NCBI RefSeq assembly: GCF_910596095.1
Contig: NC_056545.1
Coordinates: forward strand, 21,165,067-21,229,066
Direction of reading: 5' to 3'
From: Thunnus maccoyii
Taxonomy: Eukaryota > Chordata > Actinopteri > Scombriformes > Scombridae
Length of the DNA stretch: 64,000 bases
The notes beneath the pieces were generated by a model that was given only the letters and a program-made list of their open reading frames with translations, had not been told where the DNA came from and did not search any database. Position 1 is the first letter of the stretch. Each line of letters opens with the position of its first letter. The position numbers were made by a program, and so were the translations under genes. Positions 45,804-57,900 of the stretch are shown here, piece after piece.

Positions 45804-47639
45804 CATGTAATGTTCAGGTAGCAGGATGCTTTAATTACCACACCACCCAAGTGCAAACTGAAATCTCTCTTTAAATACATACTTTTTTACTCTTTTTTTT
45901 TTTTTTGAAAAATATTTTTTTACAGGTTGGATGACTTTTCTACTCTCTGTGCGTCATTAAATATTTACCTCTGTAAAACTGTCAAGTGTGTTTACTTTGT
46001 GTATCTGCTGTGGATCCCACACAAGTTCATGTTCAGAAACACAGTATGCTCACTTCACATATTAAAGCAGCTGTTTCACATAATATGTTGACAGGGCTCT
46101 ATTATTAGTTGAATTACACGTACTATTATTATACAAAGAAAGACAGGAAATTGGTAGCAAAGTGTTAGCAATAGCAAGATAGCAATACAGTTTTGAAGCT
46201 ACAGATAGCTGCAGATGGGAGTTTTTTGTAGATATTTAAATACCATTTGCTAGATACTGTATCTCCACACATCTTTCAGTGCTAATGTGGCTGTCATACA
46301 AATTTCACTGTGACATCTGATAAATTTGGTGATGAAAGTACTGCTGTGTGGTTCTGTGTTAATTAACATTAATGGATTGAGGCATCAACAAGGCTAAAAA
46401 GCAACATTTGTAAAAGTGTAAACCATAGTTTGCGTCTAGCTAAAGTGACCTCATCCTGGATATAAAATGTACAGTAAGTATAGACCTGCTGACTTTCTCC
46501 CCTCGTTGGTGGTCTCTCTTTGTTCTTTTTTCTCACTTCCTTTGCTGTCTTTGTCTCTTAATTTGAATTTTCTTAAATGATTCCAATCTGTTATTTTTCC
46601 CACAATCTGCACATAAAAAGACTTGTAAAATTAAATTTCACACTATTTTTATGTCAAAAGTAAACCACTGGGTTTCCATTATCAACTGTTAGTTTTTAAA
46701 GCACAATCCAGGATCTGTTTCACAACATGGATTTATTCAGAGTAAGCCTAGAAATGAGCTTACCGGGTTATGCAGCAGCAAATGATAAATAAATATAAAT
46801 ATTATTTTAATATTTAATGCTTTTTTTTTTTTTTAGACTGTAATGTGTATATACAGTATATGGAAACTGCATACTGTAGGTACTGAATTGAAACTATAAA
46901 TCCATGTATTATTATTCTGGATATGGTTATTCCCATATATAAAGGGGAAGGTATAATAAGGTATAATCACTCATCATTTTTACTTATGCAAATTTTAATA
47001 CATTTTCAGTCAACTATGAAACAGAACATATAATTATTATCAGTCCAACAGTATTTCTCAGGTTAAGGTTGAGGAAACCACTTTACTGGGGGGAGAATAT
47101 CCTCTTTGGAAATCATTTGAATTACTGTGACTAGACAGAAGACTAATACTAGTAATAATATACCAACACAGTGCATTTATTGCTAGTTTTCAAAAGCTGA
47201 TTAATTGCGTCCAGTGGTCCACTTGTTTTATTTGCAAAAACACCAAATATCAAACCAGTAAAAACAGGTGCTGGCATGAATGAAGCGGCTCTGACTGTGC
47301 TTTTTTATCTGCTGAAGAAATCCTCACATCATCCACTAGAGGTCAGCACGAAATGCCATTTCAGGCACTTTCAGTCATATTCTGAATCTGCAGAGTCAGA
47401 ACCTGAACTCACTACCTGACCAGGATGTGTTAATAAAAATGTCAAGAAAAAAAAAAAATAGAGCAGAGACAAAAAAAAACTGTTGCATGTTGTTTGTGTG
47501 TAATTGGACCACCTTGGTTTGTGAGCAGCAACAATGCAGCGGCTCCCTTCAGTGAGTGTTGTACTCTCTGTATTGTAACCTTTGTGCTCTCTCTGCTTTC
47601 AGCTGTACGATTGTGAATCTTAACGGATCCACTTTCTGG
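45804..47639. other. Gene-free spacer downstream of bco2
   Basis: AT-rich sequence with poly-T runs near 45891-45925 and 46821-46835. I see no supportable gene. Confidence 0.5.
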
Positions 47640-47925
47640 CTCATACAACTGTTTCAACAAAGATGTGAGGCAGGGGTAACGTCTCTGAAGTAGGAGGGCT
47701 CAACATGGGTACACCAGCTATAAGAGGGATCCAACCTGTGACCTTCTGACAAAGGGACAGTCTGTAACCGCCAGCCCACCCTGCCACTTCAAAAACGCAC
47801 TGCAAACACTGGAGGAGCCTGGCATTGAACCTCAGACGGGTTATTTCCAAGTCTGTGACCCTAACAACTGCATTTATAAGACACTTGAGACAGAGTGCCT
47901 CCACTGAAAAAAAATAAAAAAGTAG
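47640..47925 (-). repeat. tRNA-derived SINE remnants
   Basis: On the minus strand GGCAGGGTGGGCTGGCGGTT is followed by CAGAAGGTCACAGGTTGGATCC, an A-box and B-box pair at tRNA spacing. Just 5' of it on the same strand, another tRNA-like piece has TTAGGGTCACAGACTTGG and GTCTGAGGTTCAATGCCAGG. Both pieces keep the B-box GGTTCRA pattern with changes. They look like two old tRNA-derived SINE heads and not working tRNAs, because the stems do not pair. Confidence 0.55.
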
Positions 47926-49334
47926 AAAAGACAAGATGCAAGAAAAGATTATTCAAGAGCAGCAGTAGCAAAAAATAAAGGAGCACATTAGGTAAAAATT
48001 GAACTAAAGATAAAAAAGATCTGGAGCAGATCAAAATCAAAGCAATGAATTACAGCAGAATACTAACTGCAGCTTGCCATTTCACTTTTTAGGCTGCGTG
48101 TGTGGCCAGAGAACAGATGCGCATTTCCATAGAGGAGTGAACAAAAGGGAAAAGAAAAAAAAACTCTCTCTGTGTGTTCCTGACAGCCGGTTAAAGGAAC
48201 AGGAACCAAACTTCTACAAACGAAAGCTCTAAATCTAAAGCTCTTTTTTTCTCCCTCTGACCAATCTAAGTTTTTAAAGTTTTAGGGATGCTTTTGGAGT
48301 ACAGAACATGCATTATTGATGGTTACAACTATGGCTGCAGATGGTACATTATGTTAGAACAATGGTGATTTCTACAAATCAAAAAGGATTTCAAGAACAA
48401 TATGTGACCAAACATTTTTTTCCCCCCCCGGTCTGAGACTTTCAAGGAGTTCCACATCAAGTAGACTACTCATCACCGACTTCTGAGTGTGCATTATTCT
48501 CTACAGGAAGCCACACAATCAATGTGTTAGTACATTCAAATACTTTGTGTAACCACCTGAAGGCATGTGGCATGAAAAGACAAAATAAACCTATCAAAAA
48601 TAATTACAGCTATAAATCAAAGATTTGACATGATTTTACATTGGTCCACTTCATTTAGAACAGCTCATTGAACAGGAATCCACCAGCTGCTTCTTTCGAT
48701 TTATTCTTCAAAGAGAAGTACTGACAGAAATCTTCCCTGTAGCAAAGCTGGAAGCAAACAAATCCCTGTTATTATCCCTTTAAAATAAGTTGCTATTTAT
48801 GGCACATTGGTACATATACTGAGAGATCTGTATTTGTTTTTCAACTAGTATTCATAGTTGGTTAAATGTTCTTATTCAGTACTTCTGTACTTCATAATAT
48901 CTATTGAAGCAGTCAAAGTTTCTCAAGTCCGGAACTGTGATTTTTTTTTTCCAGGATAATAGTTTGTGATCAGCTGTGTCATAGGAAGGACAGCATTTAT
49001 TTTTAGCTTGTTGGAGATGTAAATAGCTCCGAAAGCTGCTGCCTTTTGTGTAAATTTAAGAAATGCTTGAAGTCAGACATCACTGGGATCAACTGTGCTG
49101 TCATAGTCACTGGAAAACTGATAAGACGTGTTATCAGAACATTTTAATGTACTTAGGGATAAGTTTAAGGCATATTGATATTGTTAGGCTTATGCTTAGT
49201 CAATGCTAACAGTAGGCTACCAGACAGTGACAGACCCTCTATATAACAATGGGGAACTGCAAATTTAAACATAGTCAGTTATTGACAATTCACTACTCAC
49301 TGAATTTTACTTATAAGCTTAAAGCAGAGCTCTT
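47926..49334. other. Gene-free spacer
   Basis: I see no supportable gene. A CCCCCCCC run occurs at 48422-48429. Confidence 0.5.
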
Positions 49335-49880
49335 TATTTACATCTGTAAATTAAATTACTTTTTGGCCACTTGGGGGCACAACATAGACATACAGTATTA
49401 TTGTTTTATACATTTCATACTGAATGGTGAACGTGTTTACTTTATTTACATAAGCAGACACAAGCAACATTGATATTTGGAGTTTGTGCAAGTCCAATAT
49501 TCATTGTCTTTGTAGCTCTATTCTGGTGTCCACCAACTCCTGAGGGAAATATCTGAATCTTTAGTTGCTAAATGCTAAACTGTGTTCACCAGCTAGGTGC
49601 TAACTTTGTCTGTCTGCTGTTTGGTGCAGGGCAGGTTGCATACAGTGGGTTTTTAGAACTGTTCACCAAAAACAGCTGCCTGCTGTGGCTGTAAATGACA
49701 CTGATAAGAGCGATGAGTGTGAACCAAAACTGTAAATTTGTCACAATTATGAGCCAAAAGACGCTATAATGCTTCAGACGGGGTGCTAATAATTCTCTGT
49801 GGATTTGTCAGTGTGAGCAGAGACCCCTTTTACAGGTGGTCATTCTATGGATTGTTTATATAAAAATATTGATTAGAGCA
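49335..49880 (+). repeat. Dispersed fish repeat, uninterrupted copy
   Basis: It begins around TTTTTGGCCACTTGGGGGCAC and continues with GCTAAATGCTAAACTGTGTTC, CAGTGGGTTTTTAGAACTG and AAAACAGCTGCCTGCTGTGG. It ends near GCTTCAGACGGGG and ATTCTCTGTGGATTTG. Part of it matches the repeat at 9418-10135 in reverse orientation. It contains no coding capacity. I recognise it as a frequent percomorph repeat without being able to name it. Confidence 0.6.
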
Positions 49881-50181
49881 GCTTTAACTGTTAAAAGTAG
49901 TGATACAGTACAGTAGCTATTGAGTGGTAAATATAAGTTATCTTTATGCAGTACAAAATGTATATGAAACACTATTGTGGGGTTCAGAAAACAGCAGGCC
50001 ATTCGCCAAATCTGGCCCTCCACCAAAATGATTCACCATCCCAATGTAATTTTATATTTTTCCTTATTGAGCCATTGCACATCAAAAAGTTAATTGGTCC
50101 TGTTTTCAGTTCTTCTGGCTGGTTGGAGATATGTTAAGAATTTCATGAGCTCCCGAAACCCAACAGACCTTTTTCGCAATA

Positions 50182-50347
50182 GGCATTTTGATGTGTCACA
50201 GTTGGAAAAGCACAGATGTTGATAATAAATTGAATGATGGCTGAATTCCATTTAGCTGGCTTACTAGGACACTCGAACAGACCAGAGACATCGTTAATGT
50301 TATTAATAACACCTGTGCTTTTCCTATTATGATGAGTCAAAATGTCT
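50182..50347. mobile_element. MITE, simple copy, ~165 bp
   Basis: The left end GCATTTTGATGTGTCACAG with TTGGAAAAGCACAGATGTT is the inverted repeat of the right end AACACCTGTGCTTTTCCTA with ATGATGAGTCAAAATGTC. The central part includes GGCTGAATTCCATTTAGCTGG. The same termini and centre recur at 51152-51668. Confidence 0.75.
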
Positions 50348-51151
50348 GCTGTGGAAGTACTTTAAAAAAACATAAAGGTATAAGTATGATATCAAAAATC
50401 TAAATTAATCTGATCTGACAAGAGTTGTGACACTGTTTGCACAAAAGTTGGTAAACTTTTCAAGTTACAGTGTGGTCTGCTTACAGCTGCAACAACAAAA
50501 AAAAGGTCAGTGATGAACATGTCAATGAAGCAGTCTTTACACGCCCACACAGTCCTGAGGTCTAATTAGTGAAAGTGAAAACACTTGTGTGGGTGCTCCA
50601 TGTATATGTCAAAGGTCTATTATGCATAAAATAATGTAAACATAAAACACTGTACGTTTCAATGCAAAAACAATTAACTTCATTAACCGTGTAATAATCA
50701 ATACCTTCCATATGGAGAGAGGCATAAAAAATGCATTATGTGCCTCATTCTGCATCTGATTATTTAATGGTAGAGACCACACATGATGCTGAAATAAAGT
50801 ATGATAAATTCACAGTACCAGACAAATACCTGATTAATAACAACACCATTTCATTTAAATAAAACAATGCCTCTCTTCTTCTCTCTTCATCTCGTAAACT
50901 AAAACAATTTTCAGTCCACAGCATTATTTTGGAACCACTGCAGCTTTAAGACATAGCTGGCCTGACTTTGACTGGGTAAGATAAATAGTTCTCTGACCAT
51001 TTTTCCTTTAAAAATTCATCCACTATTGTTTTTCACATTTTTGTGAGAGACGTGATGTCTTCTATCTGTGGATGCTGGAATTGACTCTAGGCTAGTTTAA
51101 AACTGAGGCTGAATGATTTAAAAAGATAGTTTCCAATAAGTCTTTTTCACT

Positions 51152-51668
51152 GAAGACATTTTTACATTGCACAGTAGGAAAAGCTAACGTGTAAATAATA
51201 AAATTAATGGTGGCTGAATTCCATTTAGCTGCTTCAGTTTCAAGGTCCCTATAAAGTGTATGGTCTCACTATAACTGTGTCTGAAATCACTCCCTCATTC
51301 ACTACTCCCTGTATAATATACTCTACAGTGAGCAGTAGGCTAAATTGAGATTTCTGACACTTATTAATCATCATCATTTTGGGTCATCACTGACAGGTGT
51401 GGAGTCGTACAATGGTAATTTTCACATCTTTGCAGAGTTGACATGCCAGGGAATTTTTGAGGGTACTATACAGTATTTAAAGTATTTCACACTCAGAATT
51501 TGAACACTCAAATATAATTATGGTGCACTGTAGTGAAGAGGGAGTGATAACGGACACAGCTTGTCACACTGGCTTAAAGGGGCACTTGAATATAACGGTG
51601 CTATTGCTAATGTTAATAGTAACACCTGTGTTTTTACTAGTGTATGACAAGTCAAAATGTGATATCTG
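51152..51668. mobile_element. Second copy of the same MITE, split by another element
   Basis: The left half (CACAGTAGGAAAAGCTAACGTG and GTGGCTGAATTCCATTTAGCTG, up to about 51232) and the right half (from about 51578, with TTAATAGTAACACCTGTG and GACAAGTCAAAATGTG) together correspond to the 50.2-kb MITE. About 340 bp lies between them, containing the separate inverted-repeat element at 51273-51562. Confidence 0.7.
51273..51562. mobile_element. Inverted-repeat element nested inside a MITE
   Basis: The left end ACTGTGTCTGAAATCACTCC and its continuation CTCATTCACTAC are mirrored at the right end, which read in reverse is GCTGTGTCCGTTATCACTCC then CTCTTCACTAC. The arms are about 30 bp, total length about 290 bp, with no coding capacity. 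It is non-autonomous and younger than its host element. Confidence 0.7.
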
Positions 51669-53229
51669 TCTGAGAGAAATAAGTCCAGGTATTTTACAGC
51701 AGTTATAGGTGTGCTGGTCCACTGCATAGGCCAGGAATACAGTGATGTTATGTTAATATAGATTTATGAACCACCAATTTAAATAAATGGTATTATATGA
51801 ACAATATTCAAGCACATGTGAGAATTAAAAAAAAGTCAATGTCACTATTGTGCTTGTTTTGGCCTCCAAGTAAGCACTGCTAAGAAAGAAACAGTTTGTT
51901 GACCAAAGTGATTGCAGATCTTATGCTTAATTCCTGCAAGTTAGATGTTGTTTTTACATTTCTGTTCGTGTTTGAATTGCATAAAAAAGATACAACATGT
52001 GATTTATCAAGCTTTAGTGGTGTTGGTAGATGTATTTTTGAACTTTGGAGTTAGCCAGGCTAGCTGTTTCTCCCTGCTTCCTGTCTTCATGCTAAACTAA
52101 GCTAACCCAGTCCCGGTTCTGGCTCAGTAGCTAACAGGCATTAGAGTGGTGTCGATCTTCTCATCTAACTTTCAGCCAAAAAAACAAATGAGCGTATTTC
52201 CCAAAATGTCAAACTATTCCTCTGAGGGGCAGCTAGCTTGTGCTATTCCTTGACTGTTGCACACTATCGTTAGGCTACTCTGAACAAAACCAAGGTGAGT
52301 CTTTAATGAAATGGTCTTTAATGATCAGCTTGCAGAGACTAGCTAACAAGATACATCATGTGAATAAGACAGATTCTGACTACTTGTAAGGCATATTTTT
52401 TCCATTTTTCATCATTTTTTACAGGCCAACAGTTTCCCCCTGCATCCATTCTTTGCACTAAGGTAGGCTAAACAAAGTCCTAGACTTATCTCTGCACTGA
52501 AGAATTAAACTGGTGCCAATCTTCTCCTCAGACCACAAGTAAGACAGCAAACAAGCTTATTTTCCAAAAATGTTGGTTTTCCTTCAAAACTCTGCTCTGC
52601 TCTGCTTTTGGATGACAGCAACAAATCTTTAAAAATACACACAAATTTGACTTTCCTGTCAGGGAAAATAAAAATGTCAGGTTTTTTCCCTGACAGGTAA
52701 AAACGTATCAAAAGTGCCTGACAGATTTGTTGTGAGATCCTCAACATGTCTACAACTGTACCGTGTGTTTTAAATATACTACAGCACACGAGCCCAAGCT
52801 CTTTCAATGTGCACCAGACCTCTAAAACAGAGTTAAGTTTTTCACTTCTGTTTCTCTTTTGTGCGCTGCATTCTCGTGATAATCATGTACATGTGAGGAA
52901 TCCTATTTCCTATTTCCACTCTACGCCAGTCTGTTTTGAGTTAGTTCATTACTACAGTGCGCCGTGTGTGTGTGTGTATGTGTGTGTGCGTATGTGAGCG
53001 TTTTTCAGAATCGAAAGCATCATTTGACCTCAAAGTACTGTGTGTGATATGTCAGTGTGGCATGCTCCCCTGGCACGCATATTGTAAAGACTTATAGTAT
53101 GCACACACACACATACATACATATACACACAAACACATATCCACACACTAAATCCCTGCTGCAGTCTTTTCAATACATCTCGCCTGATTCACGTTAACCC
53201 ATAAAACATGTCTGACATATTAATCAGGT
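51669..53229. other. Repeat-bearing spacer
   Basis: The stretch 52060-52230 (CTAAGCTAACCCAGTCCCGG, GAGCGTATTTCCCAAAATGTC) is a common fish repeat shared with 43200-43295. A related-looking piece is at about 52440-52570. A GT-rich microsatellite lies at 52964-52996. I see no gene. Confidence 0.5.
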
Positions 53230-53640
53230 CTGCATGTGGGGGTAGCTCTACTATTGCACTGCTTCTAGGGGGAGGGCTCTCATTGGGCCATCTTACGCAT
53301 CCTAGCGGCCAATAAGAGAAGGCTGAATCTCTCCTCTCCTAGCAACAAGACTCCTTTTCTCCGAGCGGTGCAATCAGCAAACTGACACCCATAATTTTAC
53401 AATATGAATAACTGCAACTTAACAGCTTTGCAGCAGACACAGGGAAACACCAGTTTAAACTTTTCCAACATCACTAGACGTCTCTGTTTTCTGTCCTCCT
53501 GTTCCCCTCCTCTCCCTCCGCCTTCATCTTGGCTGCAGCTCTGTCTCTGAGTGCATTCAGGCAGCTCCTGTCTTACCATCTTAAAGGAACAGCCCTGCAT
53601 ATTTAAGTTTATTTTTTTCTGTTCAGAGGCATTGTGGGTA
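53230..53640. promoter_or_regulatory. GC-richer block with paired CCAAT boxes, possible promoter
   Basis: In an AT-rich spacer, this block carries ATTGG (inverted CCAAT) near 53283 and GCCAATAAG near 53310, and a pyrimidine-rich CCTCTCCCTCCGCC stretch near 53513. No TATA box, first exon with a donor, or open frame of known family follows. It may be a promoter or enhancer, or chance composition. Confidence 0.25.
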
Positions 53641-54529
53641 ATGATCTGTACTTGTTGACCTCACAGTGCTGAATGGCGGGGCCTCTCTCAGGAGGGAGAA
53701 GAAGGAATACCTTGGCACAGTGCTATCATTTCCCCGAGACGCTACCAACCTCTCAGCTATGAGCTTCTCTTTCTGTGCAGATTTAACAGTTTTAATAAAA
53801 ACTGTAATAAAAAAAGTAGGCTGAATATTCTGAGGTACAGTTTTCTTTTAATATAGAAATACAACAGATGAAACAGGAGAGTTTGGCTGTGGCTCTTGTA
53901 CAGCACCTGTTGCCAGGCTACAGCGGTGCAGTGCACATGGCTGTCCGACCCCTGACCCTGAATGCATTCCTGTCCTTGCCCCTCTGGGAGTTAGAGAGAG
54001 CAGAGCACATGTTACATGTCTGCACAACGGCCTCAGACAACCAGAAACACGTTGAATTTTTCGGCTATTGTGTAGCTCGTAGTGTGCTCAGGTATGGGTC
54101 ACAGTTTGCTGCAATAAATTTAATTTAAAAAAGCAGCAAGTTTGCAAGGACTTTTTATCAGTTATGTTGTGGATATTGATGTATTCAAATTAGAGTAGGA
54201 AGCTGCAGGGTTGGATATCTGAAGAGAAATGCTTGCACTCAAGTACAAAGTGTCTGTCTCATGGCTGTGTGAAATTTGACATGTGGCAATTGTAGGAACA
54301 GTCTGACCTTACACTTGCTAGACTTCTCAAATTTAGCAGAACAATATCTCATGGTCATTATAGGTCAATTGGGGTGGCATGCAGAAAGCGTCTGGCAGGT
54401 TGAGAAGCAGATAATTAACTACCCATTATGACCTCCTGTCCTTTTCGGCATCTTCCGTCCAGTCTCTGAATTGTCTAACAGCAGGAACAAAAGCCCCCAC
54501 AAAGCTCATTTAGCCCAGTTTCAATGAGG

Positions 54530-54990
54530 ATAGACAAGGAAAGAGCGCTCTCTCTTTGAAGTGTGTTCCCTCCGTCCTGTCCCGGCCCCACCTCCTGTCC
54601 AGTGGATCAGACCGTTACAGTACGAGCGGCTCTACACACAACCACCGTTCAACCTTAGGTGACCCTTGCTCTCATCAGACCCGCCCTCCTCTGGAGGAAT
54701 GCTGCTGATGGGAGTTTTTAATATTCCCCGGCCCTGTGTGCCCTCAAATTTGGCGGTGCGGCGTTAACACAAGCTGACACCACAGATTAGCCACAGACAT
54801 CAGGAATGCAGCGGCCTTTTTGTGCCACGTGGACTTTGGCCAAAAGAGCCTTTGGTTGCAATGGCCACAGAGACCTGCGAAAAACAGGTCCATGACAGAA
54901 AGATGGACACTGTTCAGTGTGGCCGTCATAATGTTAGCGAGCCAGCGAGCCGCAGCGAGCTCCACGGGCATGTGGACAGTGACAGATGGT
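54530..54990. promoter_or_regulatory. Low-AT, motif-dense non-coding block
   Basis: The block is clearly richer in G+C than its surroundings. It includes CCCCGGCCCTGTGTGCCCTC, TTTGGCGGTGCGGCGTTAAC (an E2F-like TTTGGCGG) and GCCACGTGGA (a CACGTG E-box). No domain-bearing reading frame spans it. It could be a conserved regulatory element; without an alignment this is only a suggestion. Confidence 0.25.
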
Positions 54991-57900
54991 AGACAGTAAG
55001 GTCAAAGGACAGATCTTTATTTTCAGAGGAATTCATCCACACAAGTTAAATGTGAATCATCATTTTGTACCTCATTCACCTATTTCAAGAGGCTAAGCTA
55101 ATTGGAGCATGTTGTGTTTGAAACTGACTTAATAAATTGCAGAAAGCAAGCTCTTTAAATTTGACTGTCTGTCCTTCCATTACAAGTCTTTATATAATCT
55201 TTATATAATTGTGCAAAGTAAAGACCCAAAAGATGAAAAATCTCAAACGCACAGCCACTGCTGATCATCAAGGTTGATAGTTTTTGTGACTTCTCTCCGG
55301 TAAAATACACAAATGGAGTGTAGGTGTGCAGCTGAAAACAAATGTTTTCATATCTGGATGAAATTTATTCAACTTGTCATTTTTAAAAGATGATTTGATA
55401 ATCCGTCTGTGCTTGGTTATGACAAAACCACTGTGCTGAGTTTATTGGCACAAACTGATTTTATTTTTCATCTCATTACAAGAACACAGAAGGAAATACT
55501 GAGAAGAGACCACAGGTGAGCCGCAAACTATGTGCAAACCTCTGCACAAGGATTTCTGTGGGTCAAGAGTATTGACACAAAACTCACTTACAGGATGTAA
55601 AGATACGCCATACTTATATATTTTATTGTCACTAGTATTTTAAAAATGACCTCAGAAAAATTGGATGATGCAAAAAGATTCAGATATCATTGATAAAAAG
55701 CCAACATACAGTATATTTTCACCAGTTCTTACAATGAATGAACTTTTGTCAGAGAAAGACACACTGAACACCTGAAGGTGGTCCAACCCTTGAGATGCAG
55801 CTTAAAGCTGAGGAGTCACAACAGACAGTTTAAGCCCCTTTGAAACTTAAGCAGCTTTAGGTCTTTATAAACACAGACACACATAACCACAAATACATAC
55901 AGTAGCTTTTCTAAGCCATGGCTCATCTGATGGTGTAATAAGATTTAATCAGAGTTTTAATGTCAAATATATTCTTAAGAAGCAAGCATGACAGAATGAC
56001 GGGTTGATTACTGACAGTGTCCGACTTCTATGATTATTCCAGTAAACTGATGACTATATAAATGTAACATATTTCATAAAATGAAAGGAATAATTCAGCT
56101 GCATGAAAAAATGCAATTTCAATGCAATTCATTATAATTTCATACTACAATTAAACTAAATTCCACATTTATTTAATCTACTGTGGCATGTGAATAAAAA
56201 GCATGCAAGAGAGTTTTCAAAGAGGTAACAAATTATCAAAAGGATGAACCAGTTCCTTGATCTGGCAGATACTTTAAGATTGATAGAGTCAGAATAAGAT
56301 GATTATATCAGGTTGTTTCATTCTGCTCAGTAAAACTACAGTAAAATTTGTATCTATGCAGTACAGCTGCCATATTTACTGTATAACTGGTCTTACAAAA
56401 ATCTAGACCCACAGAAAAACTGATATGGCAAACCTCAGTGCTGTTGTTGCAGATTTACAGCAAACATGTATTTTCAAGCACAAATCAATTATGTAGCAAT
56501 TGTGGTTGTTATCTGGAAAACAGTGGCTGCAAACCTCATAAACAAATTGGTTTCTACTGTTTTCTACATGTTTGCCCAGATTCTATTGTGTTAGCTTTCT
56601 GTATTTACATTAAGGTCAGTAAGACCTTATATTACATTTGAAAAATTCTTTAAAACATGACTCAGGAGCTGAGAGGCCTGTTTTCCACCTTCAATATTTT
56701 CACAAACAGTTTGTAATAGACTGGTAAATAAGAGGACATTTCTATCCAAGCAGCCTTTTCTTTTTTTCAAGTTTGAAAACCAGTTAGGTTCAGTTCACAG
56801 ACTGCTGTTGGCAAACATCTAACACTGGCAAGCAGGGCAGGGGGCGGGGGGGTTCATGACATTGATTGGTGCTGTCAGCCAATCGCTGCTTTCTGTCATT
56901 AATATTAATAACTAAATTAACACTAATCTGCTCACAGATTGAACATTCCACTGAGTGGATGAGACTAGTTAGACATAATGATTCAAATTTAGTGATAGTC
57001 TTTTAGATGGATTACAAATGTAAACAGATACCAAAAACGTATTAAACATGAATTTAAGACAACTGCACCACTGAAATTAAATTACATTGCTACATACTGC
57101 TACTGGGAGATTTATATTTTATATTTTGTGGTTTAATTTTCTGTTACTGTAGTTCTCCATCTACACACATGTACTGTAAACGGTTCAATATAGCCAATCA
57201 AATCTTGCATAAAGCAGAAATATCAGCACTCTATCAGAGGCAGAGCAGACGGTCACACTGAGCCTGATAGCATCCTGCCACACAACACAAGAGCCACAGA
57301 TTCTCTGTCTTATATAACTTGAAAACATGAAAACACGTCTTGTCCTGCACCTTAACTTGTTGAGCGAGCCATCAAACTCAAATTCAAAAAGTGCTCTGCT
57401 AATGTCAGTTAGCAGGCTGGATAGCTAATTAGCTGTTCAGCTGCAGCATATTAAACGGGATGTAAACATACCTGCGAGTGTCACTTCGGTCCAGTTAGAT
57501 GCTGGTGTGGTTATTGCTCTTCAAAATCACTGTTTACAACACACTGTATTTTACCTCTCATTCCCTTCAGTGTAACACCGACTTTCTGACAGCTTGCTGT
57601 CAATCAAACACAGACACCAACACGATCCAGCCAACAAAAAGGAGCATTTCTGATATTTTAATCATAACAACTATTATCAGTACATTCAAACACATGTTTG
57701 TTATGTATTGTTGACATTATGTTTGAGTGCAAAAAGAGATTATTAAATGTGATTTCAGTTGGCTTTAGGATTTCAGATCTGGTTGATTTGGCGATGGGTG
57801 GTTACCGTAGTAACAGCAAGTGTCTTTTACTACTACAGTCCCAGAATTCAGGGTGCAGCTAACAGCAGAAGAGCAACTGGTGTATTTGTGTAGAGTGCAG

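Noticed and set aside
53868-54128. 86-codon open frame with hydrophobic and Cys residues
   Set aside because: No recognisable domain. It sits among repeat-rich sequence and has no promoter or polyadenylation context that ties to it.
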